DNA of 64,000 bases. Origin: Helicobacter baculiformis. GTDB taxonomy: Bacteria; Campylobacterota; Campylobacteria; Campylobacterales; Helicobacteraceae. Numbering within the stretch: the stretch's first letter is position 1; the number at the start of each line of letters is the position of its first letter. The notes under the pieces were generated by a model that made no database searches, was not told where the DNA came from, and saw nothing but the letters and a program-made list of their open reading frames with translations. This document shows, one piece after another, positions 17,298 through 25,591 of this stretch. The stretch is from assembly GCF_900197685.1 (NCBI RefSeq), contig NZ_FZMF01000019.1, forward strand, positions 1 to 64,000, written 5' to 3'. The position numbers and the translations under genes are program-made.

Positions 17298-18938
17298 TCA
17301 GCGCCCACATATTTTACGCACACGCCCACGATCAAATTTCGCACTCAATAAATCCTTACTTTCTAAATTATCCTTTGTGTGAATCCCCACTAAGGGTAAG
17401 AGAGTGTGGATAAGATCATCGCTCATAAAGGGTTTATGCACAGCTTGGGCGAGTTGTTTGAGCTTTTCAGGATGTTTTTGTTTGAAGAGATCGCTAACAT
17501 AGATCACAAAGGGAATCTCTACTCCAAAGGCAGAGCATTTATGCCCATAAGTGGACGCACTCTCAAAAATATCTTGTGCATGATCGGAGAGGTAGATAAT
17601 GATGGTATCTTTATCTTTAAAAAGTTTAAAAATCTCGCTCAAAATATGATCGGTGTAATACAGAGAATTGACATAATCTGCCACAATCTGCTTGTCTTTC
17701 TCATCTTGGACATGCAAACCTTGATAGGGGATGTCTGCAGGGGTGAACTTGGCAAAGGTTTTAGGGAAGCGTTCTGCATAGAGCACATGGCTACCGATGA
17801 GATGGAAGAGAATAAAATTTTTACTGGCAAGCTTTGTTGCAACTTTGGCGTGGAAAGTGTCTAGCAAATTAATATCATAGCTATGTCCCATGGAGACATC
17901 GGCATAGTTGTGGTGGTCGAAACGGCGGGCAATGAGCGTATAGGCATTACTGATAGGGGAGGCTTCTTGATTATCTAACCAAAAAGTCTTATAACCCGCT
18001 ATTTTAAAAATATCGCCCAAATTCCTTTGTGTGTACCACGCACTCATGCGATTTTCTACATCGCTATAATTCAAAAGGGTTTGAAATACAGAAAGTGTAT
18101 AGGCAAAGGCAGAGATCACATTATCAAAGACAAATAAATTTTGCGATCTCTCTCTCTCTACTAAGCTACTTAAAAAGGGCGTATTAGGTACAGGGTAACC
18201 ATAGACTCCCATAAAGTTCTTAGAGGCGCTTTCGCCCACAATTAGTACCACATTGGGTACGCTATCAGCCTCCACATGCGCATAGTCTTTAGGGTAAGGT
18301 CGTTTGAAGCTTTGATAGATTAGCTTAGCGTGGGCGTGATCTTGAAAGCTTGCATAAATAGCGCGCATTTCTTTAAGAATAGGAGTGATGCGTGTAGCAA
18401 TCACGAGATTAACGATATATCCACCCCTGCCTTGCTGTAAATTCCAACCTGTTCTTATAGAATGCAGTATCACACCACTGAGGAGTAGGGCAAAAACACC
18501 GCCTACTACTTTTGGACTCAACTTTACCTGTAAATGTAGGCGGCATAAAAACGCACAAAAAACAATGTAAGTCAAAATGAGTCCGCTATGTGGGAGTGCC
18601 ATACCCACAAAAAACTCATAGCACTCTCTAGGACTTGCGGCCAAGATCGTATCTATCAATGCTTGATTAAAACTCATGCTAAAATAATGGGAGGTAAAAA
18701 AATCTAAGAATGCCAATACCAAACTTAAAATTAACATGGCGTTCTTAAGAGCTTTAGCCAATTTTGAGCGTCCAATAAGAGTAATCAGACAATAATATGT
18801 GTAAAAAAATATAAGACCATAAAAAGCAACTTTAAGCACATGGCGGTATAAAACTCCCCCCATGTGCACATCAATAGAGAAAAAACTCGCCAACACGGGG
18901 GCCAGCCACATCAAAAGAAAGCGGTTATCTAAAAACAT
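17298..18938 (-). CDS. EptA/EptC-like phosphoethanolamine transferase
   Basis: 546-residue inner-membrane enzyme: about five N-terminal transmembrane helices (to residue ~165), then a periplasmic sulfatase-fold catalytic domain with GESASKNFMGVYGY (metal-binding Glu), an AFAYTLSVFQTLL segment holding the probable nucleophile Thr, and DHAQD near the C-terminus for the second metal half. The family moves phosphoethanolamine from phosphatidylethanolamine to lipid A or other surface acceptors; in H. pylori EptA decorates lipid A and in Campylobacter EptC also modifies FlgG. The acceptor cannot be read here. It is monocistronic in this context. Confidence 0.85.
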   Translation of the reverse strand: MFLDNRFLLMWLAPVLASFFSIDVHMGGVLYRHVLKVAFYGLIFFYTYYCLITLIGRSKLAKALKNAMLILSLVLAFLDFFTSHYFSMSFNQALIDTILAASPRECYEFFVGMALPHSGLILTYIVFCAFLCRLHLQVKLSPKVVGGVFALLLSGVILHSIRTGWNLQQGRGGYIVNLVIATRITPILKEMRAIYASFQDHAHAKLIYQSFKRPYPKDYAHVEADSVPNVVLIVGESASKNFMGVYGYPVPNTPFLSSLVERERSQNLFVFDNVISAFAYTLSVFQTLLNYSDVENRMSAWYTQRNLGDIFKIAGYKTFWLDNQEASPISNAYTLIARRFDHHNYADVSMGHSYDINLLDTFHAKVATKLASKNFILFHLIGSHVLYAERFPKTFAKFTPADIPYQGLHVQDEKDKQIVADYVNSLYYTDHILSEIFKLFKDKDTIIIYLSDHAQDIFESASTYGHKCSAFGVEIPFVIYVSDLFKQKHPEKLKQLAQAVHKPFMSDDLIHTLLPLVGIHTKDNLESKDLLSAKFDRGRVRKICGR

Positions 18939-18982
18939 GCGAGTCCATCTTAGTAGGTAGAAATGACGGGTATTTTAGCATA

Positions 18983-19016
18983 TTTAGACAGAAGCTTAGA
19001 AGCCAAGCTGTCTAAA
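18983..19016 (-). terminator. Candidate serB terminator hairpin
   Basis: Perfect 9-base inverted repeat TTTAGACAG / CTGTCTAAA with a 16-base inner segment that can extend the stem. It lies 54 bases past the serB stop in its direction of transcription and upstream of the eptA-like gene. AT-rich sequence follows on the minus strand, but there is no pure U-run. Confidence 0.5.
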
Positions 19017-19069
19017 GCCTGTATATGGAGCAGTGAAAGGAAGTCAAAATTTCTTGGCAAGGTGAGCTG

Positions 19070-19690
19070 TTAAGATTTAACATACTCTAAAATTTCCCTC
19101 AGGTCCAACGATTGAGCGACAATACTGGCTTTCTGCCTGACAATCTCTTTAGCATTAAAAGCAATACTCACATCCGCTAAGCCGAACATGCACACATCAT
19201 TAGCCCCGTCGCCCACGACAATTGTATGACGGACACCTAAAAGTTGTTGTAGGCTACTTAAAAGCTCAAATTTAGAATCCCCACGCATCATAGGACCGCT
19301 CACGCGCCCCTCCAACACCCCCTCGCGTGTGTGTAATGTGTTGCTAAAATCTGCATCCAATCCCAACTTATCTTTAAAAAATGCGGTTGCCAATTTAAAC
19401 CCCCCGCTAAAGCATACCACCTTATAGCCACGCCTTTGCAAGCCCTGCACCACCTCCTGCGCTCCCTTGTGTAGGGGTAAGTCCTCGCAGACAGCCTTAG
19501 CCACTCCAAAATCCATGCCCTTGAGCAAAGCCACACGACTTATTAAACTCTCATAAAAATCAGACTTACCCTCCATGGCTTGCATAGTAGAAGACTTTGC
19601 CTCTTCCCCCACGCCATAAACCTCACCTAAGATCTCTAAAGTCTCGGCATCGACAAGAGTTGAATCAAAATCAAACACTGCTAACTTCAT
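19070..19690 (-). CDS. serB: Phosphoserine phosphatase SerB
   Basis: HAD-superfamily phosphatase of 206 residues for the last step of serine biosynthesis. Motif I is VFDFDSTLVD (nucleophile Asp7, Asp9), motif II CFSGG and motif IV VGDGANDV, all intact. The start is the ATG at 19690 rather than the longer open frame because AAGGAG sits 5 bases upstream and motif I then falls at the usual position. It is divergent from pgpA, sharing a 48-base intergenic region. Confidence 0.93.
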   Translation of the reverse strand: MKLAVFDFDSTLVDAETLEILGEVYGVGEEAKSSTMQAMEGKSDFYESLISRVALLKGMDFGVAKAVCEDLPLHKGAQEVVQGLQRRGYKVVCFSGGFKLATAFFKDKLGLDADFSNTLHTREGVLEGRVSGPMMRGDSKFELLSSLQQLLGVRHTIVVGDGANDVCMFGLADVSIAFNAKEIVRQKASIVAQSLDLREILEYVKS

Positions 19691-19726
19691 GCGACTCCTT
19701 AAAATCCCTATTCTAGCCAATTTTGT

Positions 19727-19732
19727 TATAAT
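19727..19732 (+). promoter_or_regulatory. -10 box of pgpA placed for a leaderless transcript
   Basis: Perfect TATAAT ending 6 bases before the pgpA ATG (TATAATGCACGCATG). With the usual spacing, transcription would start at or within one base of the start codon at 19739. No ribosome-binding site is present. The lipoprotein gene at 37696 has almost the same arrangement. Confidence 0.6.
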
Positions 19733-19738
19733 GCACGC

Positions 19739-20197
19739 ATGGATGTACGAGAATGTTTTTTAACCTTATTTTATGCAGGTAGATTTCCCAAGGGACCGGG
19801 CACGGCTGGAAGCGTGGTCGCTTTAGTGTTGGGCTTACCTATTTTATACCTTTCAGTCAACACTTTGTTTTTAAGCGCGCTGTTAGTTGGTGTGATCGCC
19901 ATCAAACAGATCGACTTGTATGAGCAAGAAACCAATACTCATGATGCCAAACACATCGTGATTGACGAATTAGTGGGCATGTGGATTGCGATGGCAATAG
20001 CGGGTTGGAGCGTGGTGGGCATTGTCGCGAGTTTTGTTTTTTTCAGACTTTTTGACATTTATAAACCCTCACTTATTGGCAAGATTGACGCGCAAGTCAA
20101 GGGTGGTCTAGGGGTGGTAGGCGATGACGCGCTGGCAGGGCTATGCGGAGGATTGTGTGCATTACTGCTTGTTCACTTTGTGGGTGCGTGGTATTAA
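19739..20197 (+). CDS. pgpA: Phosphatidylglycerophosphatase A PgpA
   Basis: 152-residue inner-membrane phosphatase that converts phosphatidylglycerophosphate to phosphatidylglycerol. It has the family N-terminus GRFPKGPGTAGS, the acidic active-site segment DELVGMW, a RLFDIYKP motif, and GVVGDDALAGL near the C-terminus, with several hydrophobic helices. The ATG has no ribosome site and probably begins a leaderless mRNA from the TATAAT at 19727. Confidence 0.9.
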   Translation: MDVRECFLTLFYAGRFPKGPGTAGSVVALVLGLPILYLSVNTLFLSALLVGVIAIKQIDLYEQETNTHDAKHIVIDELVGMWIAMAIAGWSVVGIVASFVFFRLFDIYKPSLIGKIDAQVKGGLGVVGDDALAGLCGGLCALLLVHFVGAWY

Positions 20198-20258
20198 CAC
20201 ATTAACCAAAACACTCGAAGAGTCTTATTGTTAGGCATGCGTGTGTTAGCATGTGGAT

Positions 20259-21578
20259 ATGGAAAAACTTAAAAGAATTTTGATGTTAGCTCTGCCTTCG
20301 GCGAGCAATAATTTTTTAGAAATCTTTGTTTTGGCTATTTCTATCGTGTTTATGGGCAAGCTCTCCGACACCCACATTGTTGCGATGGGGATTGGCTTGC
20401 AATACTTACTTTTGTTTTATTCTATAAACGCGATTTTCTTCATCGGTACAAATGCGACGCTCAGCCGTCTTGTGGGGGCGCAAGACACGCAGAATCTCTC
20501 CATAGGCTACTCTAGTATTTTGATGGGAGCTAGTGCGTTTTGTGCACTGGCATGCGTGCTAGGCTTAGGAGGAATTAAGTTTTTTATTGCATGGATGGGC
20601 GTGAGCGAAAAGGCGAGTGTGTTAGCACAGGAGTATCTGCAAGTTTTTATTTTTGCCATGCCAGCTATGTTTGTAAAAAATGTCATGGTCGCAGCGTTAG
20701 CAAGCCTCTCAGATACACTCACTCCTTTACTGATCAAAACCCTCATGAGTCTTCTATGTTTGTTTCTCAATAAGGCGCTTATTTTTGGCGATTACGGCTT
20801 TATGCGCTTGGATATTGCAGGGGCAGCGTGGGCAAATGTGATCGTAGCGTTTTTGGAGATGGGGGTTCTATTCGTCGTGATTGCATGCAAAAACACCCCT
20901 CTAAAATTTCGCTGGACATTTGATTGGAAATTTTTTAAGCGCACATGGCATGTGGGTTGGCCCTCTGGGTTTGAAAGGCTTTTAAGTCTTTTCTCTACCA
21001 TTCTTGTTTCTAAATTCGTTGCTACCTATGGCGATGCAATTTTGGCGGGCATGCAAGTAGGCTTACGGGTAGAAACTTTTAGTTTCATGCCCGGATTGGG
21101 TTTTACTATTGCTTGTATGGTACTTGTGGGGCAGAATTTAGGGGCTAACCAAGTCCAAGTAGCCCAAGATTATATCCACACCACTTTAAAAGTAGCGGGA
21201 TCTTTGTTAGGCGTGTTGGGTGTATTGATGCTCATCTTTGCTGAACCCTTTGCGCTAATTTTTTCCCAAAACCTCATCGTAGTTAAGGTGGCTTCGTGGT
21301 ACTTGATGGCAGTAGGGGTTTCGCAAGTGCCCTTGATCTTTCTTTTTGTGCTCGATGGGGCATTTAGGGGGGCAGGCATGGCAAAAGTTTCGCTTTATAT
21401 TAACACCTTTGGGCTGTGGTGTTTGCGCATCATCCCTATGTATATTTTGCTTCAATGCGCTGCAGACATTAAATGGATCTTTGTGGTCATCTGCCTAGAG
21501 ACCTATGTGCGGGCGGGGATTTTCTACTGGGCATACCGGCAAGGGTGGTGGAAAAAACCCGGGCGCTTTGTGCCCTAG
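20259..21578 (+). CDS. MATE-family multidrug/Na+ antiporter
   Basis: About 439-residue integral membrane protein with twelve predicted helices in two MatE repeats; the N-terminal [12 protein letters not shown] and the internal [12 protein letters not shown] segments are the repeated family signature. Such transporters expel cationic drugs in exchange for Na+ or H+. A GTG two codons upstream is possible, but the ATG at 20259 gives the usual N-terminus. No ribosome site is visible. The stop overlaps the convergent gmd stop by four bases. Confidence 0.85.
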   Translation: MEKLKRILMLALPSASNNFLEIFVLAISIVFMGKLSDTHIVAMGIGLQYLLLFYSINAIFFIGTNATLSRLVGAQDTQNLSIGYSSILMGASAFCALACVLGLGGIKFFIAWMGVSEKASVLAQEYLQVFIFAMPAMFVKNVMVAALASLSDTLTPLLIKTLMSLLCLFLNKALIFGDYGFMRLDIAGAAWANVIVAFLEMGVLFVVIACKNTPLKFRWTFDWKFFKRTWHVGWPSGFERLLSLFSTILVSKFVATYGDAILAGMQVGLRVETFSFMPGLGFTIACMVLVGQNLGANQVQVAQDYIHTTLKVAGSLLGVLGVLMLIFAEPFALIFSQNLIVVKVASWYLMAVGVSQVPLIFLFVLDGAFRGAGMAKVSLYINTFGLWCLRIIPMYILLQCAADIKWIFVVICLETYVRAGIFYWAYRQGWWKKPGRFVP

Positions 21579-22669
21579 CGTAATAAAGCTTGTTTTTTAG
21601 CTAGAGTAAGATCGCTAGACAACATGTCGGTAATCAAATCGTCTACGCTATATTGGCGTTTCCATCCCAATTCACGCTCAATCTTAGAAGGGTCGCCTAG
21701 CAATAAGTCCACCTCTGTAGGTCTGAAGTAACGCGGATCCACTTTTACAACCACTTGGTTTTTGCGTAAGGGTATTTTTTCTTGATGCAGAGCACTGGGT
21801 ATAAAATCCACCACGACCGCTTCCTCTTCTAAGCCCTGCTTATTAAATTCCACTATGACCCCCGCCTGTGCAAAACAACGCGTGGTAAAATCTCTAATGC
21901 TCATAGTCTGTCCACTAGCTACGACATAATCCACAGGTTTATCATGTTGTAAGATCAAGTGCATGGCTTTGACATAATCGCGCGCATGTCCATAATCGCG
22001 CTTGGCATCTAAATTTCCTAGATACAGGCATTCTTGTAAACCATAGAGCATGCGCGCAATCGCCATGGTGATCTTGCGCGTTACAAAGGTCTCACCCCTC
22101 ACAGGACTTTCATGGTTAAATAGAATCCCATTAACTGCGAACATATTATAAGCCTCGCGGTAGTTTTTGGTGATGTAGTAGCCATAGAGTTTAGCCACAG
22201 CATAGGGGCTTCTAGGGTTAAAGGGAGTTTGTTCGTTCTGGGGAGTCTGCAACACCTCCCCATAAAGTTCGGAAGTGCTGGCTTGATAAAAACGCGTCTC
22301 TTGCAACCTTAAGAAGCGCATCGCTTCCAAAATGCGCAAAGTTCCCAAAGCATCTACATTGGCAGTATATTCAGGCATTTCAAAAGACACTTGAACATGA
22401 CTCTGAGCGGCAAGATTATAAATTTCTGTCGGGTGAATTTTAGCAATCAGGCTGGTCATGTTGCTTGAATCTGTCAAGTCGCCATAGTGCAAGAAAAAAT
22501 GCGCATGGCTGCTATGAATATCTTGATAGATTGCGTCGATGCGCGCCGTGTTAAAAGATGAGCTACGGCGCTTAATCCCGTGCACTTCATAGCCTAAATC
22601 CAGCAAATAGCGCGCCAAATAACTCCCATCTTGTCCTGTAATTCCTGTGATCAAAGCAATTTTTTTCAT
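21575..22669 (-). CDS. gmd: GDP-mannose 4,6-dehydratase Gmd
   Basis: 364-residue extended short-chain dehydrogenase that makes GDP-4-keto-6-deoxymannose, the precursor of GDP-fucose for O-antigen. The NADP-binding [12 protein letters not shown] motif is at residues 9-20, the catalytic STSELYG and [11 protein letters not shown] (YxxxK) motifs are present. It follows manC by 9 bases, so GDP-mannose made by ManC feeds directly into it. No fucose synthase (WcaG type) is next to it in this window. Confidence 0.93.
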   Translation of the reverse strand: MKKIALITGITGQDGSYLARYLLDLGYEVHGIKRRSSSFNTARIDAIYQDIHSSHAHFFLHYGDLTDSSNMTSLIAKIHPTEIYNLAAQSHVQVSFEMPEYTANVDALGTLRILEAMRFLRLQETRFYQASTSELYGEVLQTPQNEQTPFNPRSPYAVAKLYGYYITKNYREAYNMFAVNGILFNHESPVRGETFVTRKITMAIARMLYGLQECLYLGNLDAKRDYGHARDYVKAMHLILQHDKPVDYVVASGQTMSIRDFTTRCFAQAGVIVEFNKQGLEEEAVVVDFIPSALHQEKIPLRKNQVVVKVDPRYFRPTEVDLLLGDPSKIERELGWKRQYSVDDLITDMLSSDLTLAKKQALLR

Positions 22670-22678
22670 TATCTTCCT

Positions 22679-24055
22679 TTAGGGACGTTTGTAATCATCT
22701 TCTAAGCGTTCGATGTCATCTTCATCGCACACTCCACATTGCACTTCCAAAATCTTTAGGGGTGCATCTGTGGCATTACCTAAGCGGTGTAACTGCCCCT
22801 GTTTGATAAAGACACTCTCATTAGCATGCACTTGCAATGTCTGATCTTCTAAAACCACGCTAGCAATCCCCTCCACCACAACCCAATGTTCGCTACGCTG
22901 TTGATGGCGTTGTAAACTGAGGCGTTTATGGGGCGCAATGTTTAAAAGCTTCACCTTAAAACTTGTATGCTCTAAGAGCACCTCAAAACTTCCCCATGGG
23001 CGGTATTCTATGGGACAGGTTTGTAAAAACGCAGGGTGGCTGTGTTGCACCTGTTCTAAAAAACTTTTGAGCATGTCTAAGTGGCTATGGGGCGCAATCA
23101 AAAGCGCGTCTTTAGTGTCTACCACAACGCACTCTTGCAACCCTAGCAAGCAAACCAATTTATCAGGTGCGCTATAAACATAATTGTTCGTGGCTTGCTG
23201 TGTTTCTAGCATACCTTGATGGCAAACATTGCCATTAGTGTCGGCATGCAAACTTTCTTTAAGGCTCAGAAAATGCCCCACATCGCGCCACTCTCCCTTG
23301 AAGGGCACAAGGGCAAGGTGGGCGCAGCGTTGCCACAAACACACATCAACGCTTCCTTCTACAAGGGTTTCCATGCCTTCACATTTAAGAATGTTGGTAA
23401 GTCGTTTAGCATGTTTGTAGACCTCTTGGCAGGCTTTGAGCATTTCGGGCGTATGTGTGGCACACTCTTGTAAAAATGCTTGGGCTTGGAAAACAAACAT
23501 GCCACTATTAATAAAAAATTTTCGGTCTTTTTGCGTGTTAAGCTGGGCAATCTGCTCTAGACTGGGTTTTTCTATAAACCCCATAATTTGTCCTGAGGGC
23601 GTACATGCGATCAGCCCGTATTCACTGCTGGGGGGGTGAGCAACCCCAAAAAGCACCATTTTACCTTGCTGGGCTAAAGGCAGGGCTTGTTTGAGTGCGT
23701 TTTGGAGTGCGCATGTATCCATTAGATGATCTGTAGGGCTAATCAGCAATACCTCGTCGGGCGCGCATGCTAGAGCAGCCAGAATCAACGCATTCATGGT
23801 ATTTTTGGGTGCGGTTTCTAGTAAAAACTGGGTACGCGCTTCTAATTTTGCGTGTGCGATTTCTTCTAGGGCGTGGAAATAATGATCTTGATTGCACACC
23901 ACCAAAAAACGTGCTTGCCCGTCATCTAAACGCTCTAAAGCCAGTTGAAATAAACTTCGATGATGATAAAGTTTTAGAAATTGTTTGGGAAATTTACTAC
24001 GGCTCAGAGGCCATAGTCTTTTACCACTCCCTCCACTCAAGACAACATGCACCAT
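22679..24055 (-). CDS. manC: Mannose-1-phosphate guanylyltransferase / phosphomannose isomerase
   Basis: 458-residue type II PMI-GMP enzyme: an N-terminal nucleotidyltransferase domain with LSGGSGKRLWPLSR and FPKQFL, and a C-terminal cupin isomerase domain (RPWGSFEVL, then QRHQQRSEHWVVV with metal-binding His/Glu). It can supply both mannose 1-phosphate chemistry and GDP-mannose for LPS O-chains. First gene of manC-gmd, divergent from hugZ across a 76-base region. Confidence 0.92.
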   Translation of the reverse strand: MVHVVLSGGSGKRLWPLSRSKFPKQFLKLYHHRSLFQLALERLDDGQARFLVVCNQDHYFHALEEIAHAKLEARTQFLLETAPKNTMNALILAALACAPDEVLLISPTDHLMDTCALQNALKQALPLAQQGKMVLFGVAHPPSSEYGLIACTPSGQIMGFIEKPSLEQIAQLNTQKDRKFFINSGMFVFQAQAFLQECATHTPEMLKACQEVYKHAKRLTNILKCEGMETLVEGSVDVCLWQRCAHLALVPFKGEWRDVGHFLSLKESLHADTNGNVCHQGMLETQQATNNYVYSAPDKLVCLLGLQECVVVDTKDALLIAPHSHLDMLKSFLEQVQHSHPAFLQTCPIEYRPWGSFEVLLEHTSFKVKLLNIAPHKRLSLQRHQQRSEHWVVVEGIASVVLEDQTLQVHANESVFIKQGQLHRLGNATDAPLKILEVQCGVCDEDDIERLEDDYKRP

Positions 24056-24095
24056 CGCTATCCTTTAAAGTAAACGCGTATTAAAATTACTATGC

Positions 24096-24101
24096 TACAA
24101 T
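24096..24101 (+). promoter_or_regulatory. -10 box of hugZ
   Basis: TACAAT in TGCTACAATG, 30 bases before the hugZ ATG, with AT-rich DNA upstream. H. pylori HugZ is iron-regulated, and the fur gene lies just downstream, but I cannot identify a convincing Fur operator by eye in this 76-base divergent region. Confidence 0.5.
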
Positions 24102-24131
24102 GCACCGCCTTAAATTTAACAAGGAGTTTTT

Positions 24132-25004
24132 ATGGACATTCAGTTTATTGTGGATCACATGAACAAAAACCATGTGAAAGATATGGAAGGGTTGCTTGCC
24201 AAATTTGGGCAAATTAGAGATGCAGTGGATGTGTGTTTGAAAAACGCCACCACCGAATGCATTGAGATTGCTTACAAGCTTAAAGGCAAAGCTCAAGAGG
24301 AGGTACTCAAGATCGACTACCCTGCCAAGGTGGCTAAGGTAGAAGAAATCAAAAACGCTATCATCGAGCTTTGTACTTCTATCACCAAGACAACAGACAT
24401 GGAAGATGTGCGCGCTGATCTCGAAAAATTCAGAGAGGGTTTCAGCAGTGTTTGTGTGGCAAGTTTGAATCCACATAATGAAGTGGTGTGTTCTTATAGC
24501 GCGCTCCTGTCTTACCAAGAGGGACACCACACCCAGTACTATATTTATGTGAGCGAAGTTGCCGAACATTTCAGCAGTATCAAAGCTCATCCTGACAATC
24601 TTGAAGTGATGTTCTTAGAAGATGAGGCAGTAGCAAAATCACCCATCTTGCGCAAACGCCTACGCTATAAAGCCCGTGCACACTTTGTAGAAAGAGGTGC
24701 AGAGTTTGATAAGGTCTACGATCAGTTTTTGAGTCGCCATGGTAAGGGTAGGGGGCTAGAAACTATCAGGAACATGCAAGATTTCCATCTAATCCGCCTA
24801 GAATTTGTACATGGGCGTTTTGTGAAGGGCTTTGGACAGGCTTATGACATTGATGCGCATGGAAACATCTCTTATGTGGGAGCTAAGGGTAACCCTCACA
24901 CTAGAGAAAAATCACCCCATGCTGACGCACACCCTCATGGACACCCTCATGGACACCCTCATGGACATGCGCACCCCCACGCAGGCAATCATCCCCACGC
25001 CTAG
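24132..25004 (+). CDS. hugZ: Heme oxygenase HugZ with histidine-rich C-terminal tail
   Basis: 290 residues against about 250 in H. pylori HugZ (HP0318). The family is a split-barrel heme oxygenase that opens heme to release iron. Recognisable conserved segments are the N-terminal HMNKNHVKDMEGLL domain, YYIYVSEVAEHF, VMFLEDEAVAKS, LRKRLRYKA and VKGFGQAYDID. The extra ~35 C-terminal residues hold three HPHG-type units plus further His (13 His in the last 30 residues), absent from the H. pylori protein. The tail follows the loop that carries the heme-ligand His in the H. pylori enzyme. A strong AAGGAG site precedes the ATG. fur lies 131 bases downstream on the same strand. Confidence 0.92.
   Translation: MDIQFIVDHMNKNHVKDMEGLLAKFGQIRDAVDVCLKNATTECIEIAYKLKGKAQEEVLKIDYPAKVAKVEEIKNAIIELCTSITKTTDMEDVRADLEKFREGFSSVCVASLNPHNEVVCSYSALLSYQEGHHTQYYIYVSEVAEHFSSIKAHPDNLEVMFLEDEAVAKSPILRKRLRYKARAHFVERGAEFDKVYDQFLSRHGKGRGLETIRNMQDFHLIRLEFVHGRFVKGFGQAYDIDAHGNISYVGAKGNPHTREKSPHADAHPHGHPHGHPHGHAHPHAGNHPHA
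24930..24965 (+). repeat. 12-base tandem repeat encoding HPHG units in hugZ
   Basis: Three perfect copies of CACCCTCATGGA in frame, each adding His-Pro-His-Gly to the HugZ tail. Changes in copy number would lengthen or shorten the His-rich tail without shifting the frame. Confidence 0.85.
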
Positions 25005-25015
25005 CGAATGTTTTG

Positions 25016-25031
25016 CCCCTCTGAGGAGGGG
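25016..25031. repeat. GC-rich hairpin between hugZ and fur
   Basis: CCCCTC / GAGGGG with loop TGAG, 12 bases after the hugZ stop. On the plus strand GGATTCTCGC follows rather than a U-run, so it is at best a weak attenuator. On the minus strand the GAGAATCCCC string before the stem resembles the other IS200/IS605-end-like hairpins in this window. Confidence 0.4.
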
Positions 25032-25135
25032 GATTCTCGCACTTTGACTTGGATATTGAGAAGTATTAAGAAAATAATGTTATCTTGGGGGCTTCACATG
25101 CGCTGTATGTGGATGCGCGAGCAAAAGGAGTTATC

Positions 25136-25591
25136 ATGCGTCGGCTAGAAACCTTAGAGTCCATCTTGGAGCGTTTGAGGGTCTCTATTAGAAAAAATGG
25201 GCTAAAGAATTCTAAGCAACGGGAAGAGGTGGTGAGCGTTTTATATAAAAGTGGTACGCACATGAGTCCAGAAGAGATCACCCAAAGTATCCGCTTGCGT
25301 GATAAAAATACAAGTATCTCTTCGGTGTATCGGATTTTGAATTTTTTAGAGAAAGAGCATTTTATCTACACTTTGGAAACCAACAAAAATGGTAGGCGCT
25401 ATGAAATCGCTGCCAAAGAGCATCACGATCACATTATTTGCTTGCAATGTGGGGATATTGTTGAATTTGTAGATCCTGAGATTGAAGAGCGCCAAATTCA
25501 AGTAGCGCGACAATTCCAAGCCAAATTAGTCAGCCATGACATGAAATTGTTCGTCGTATGCGTCAAATGTCTAGCGCGAGAGCAGAGTTAA
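25136..25591 (+). CDS. fur: Ferric uptake regulator Fur
   Basis: 151-residue metal-dependent repressor: winged-helix DNA-binding domain (LKNSKQREEVVSVL, SISSVYRILNFLE) followed by the dimerisation/metal domain with HDHIICLQCGDIVEF and a C-terminal CVKC, the two CxxC pairs of the structural zinc site. The start is the ATG at 25136, preceded by AAAGGAG; the frame remains open upstream but the family begins here (H. pylori Fur is 150 aa). Its neighbour hugZ is a typical iron-responsive gene, so local regulation is plausible. Its stop overlaps the convergent pseI stop. Confidence 0.95.
   Translation: MRRLETLESILERLRVSIRKNGLKNSKQREEVVSVLYKSGTHMSPEEITQSIRLRDKNTSISSVYRILNFLEKEHFIYTLETNKNGRRYEIAAKEHHDHIICLQCGDIVEFVDPEIEERQIQVARQFQAKLVSHDMKLFVVCVKCLAREQS

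Noticed and set aside
24930-24965. Short regular repeats considered as a CRISPR fragment
   Set aside because: Units are directly adjacent without spacers and encode HPHG in the HugZ frame. The 31700-31774 repeats were rejected for the same reason; no CRISPR array is seen in the window.
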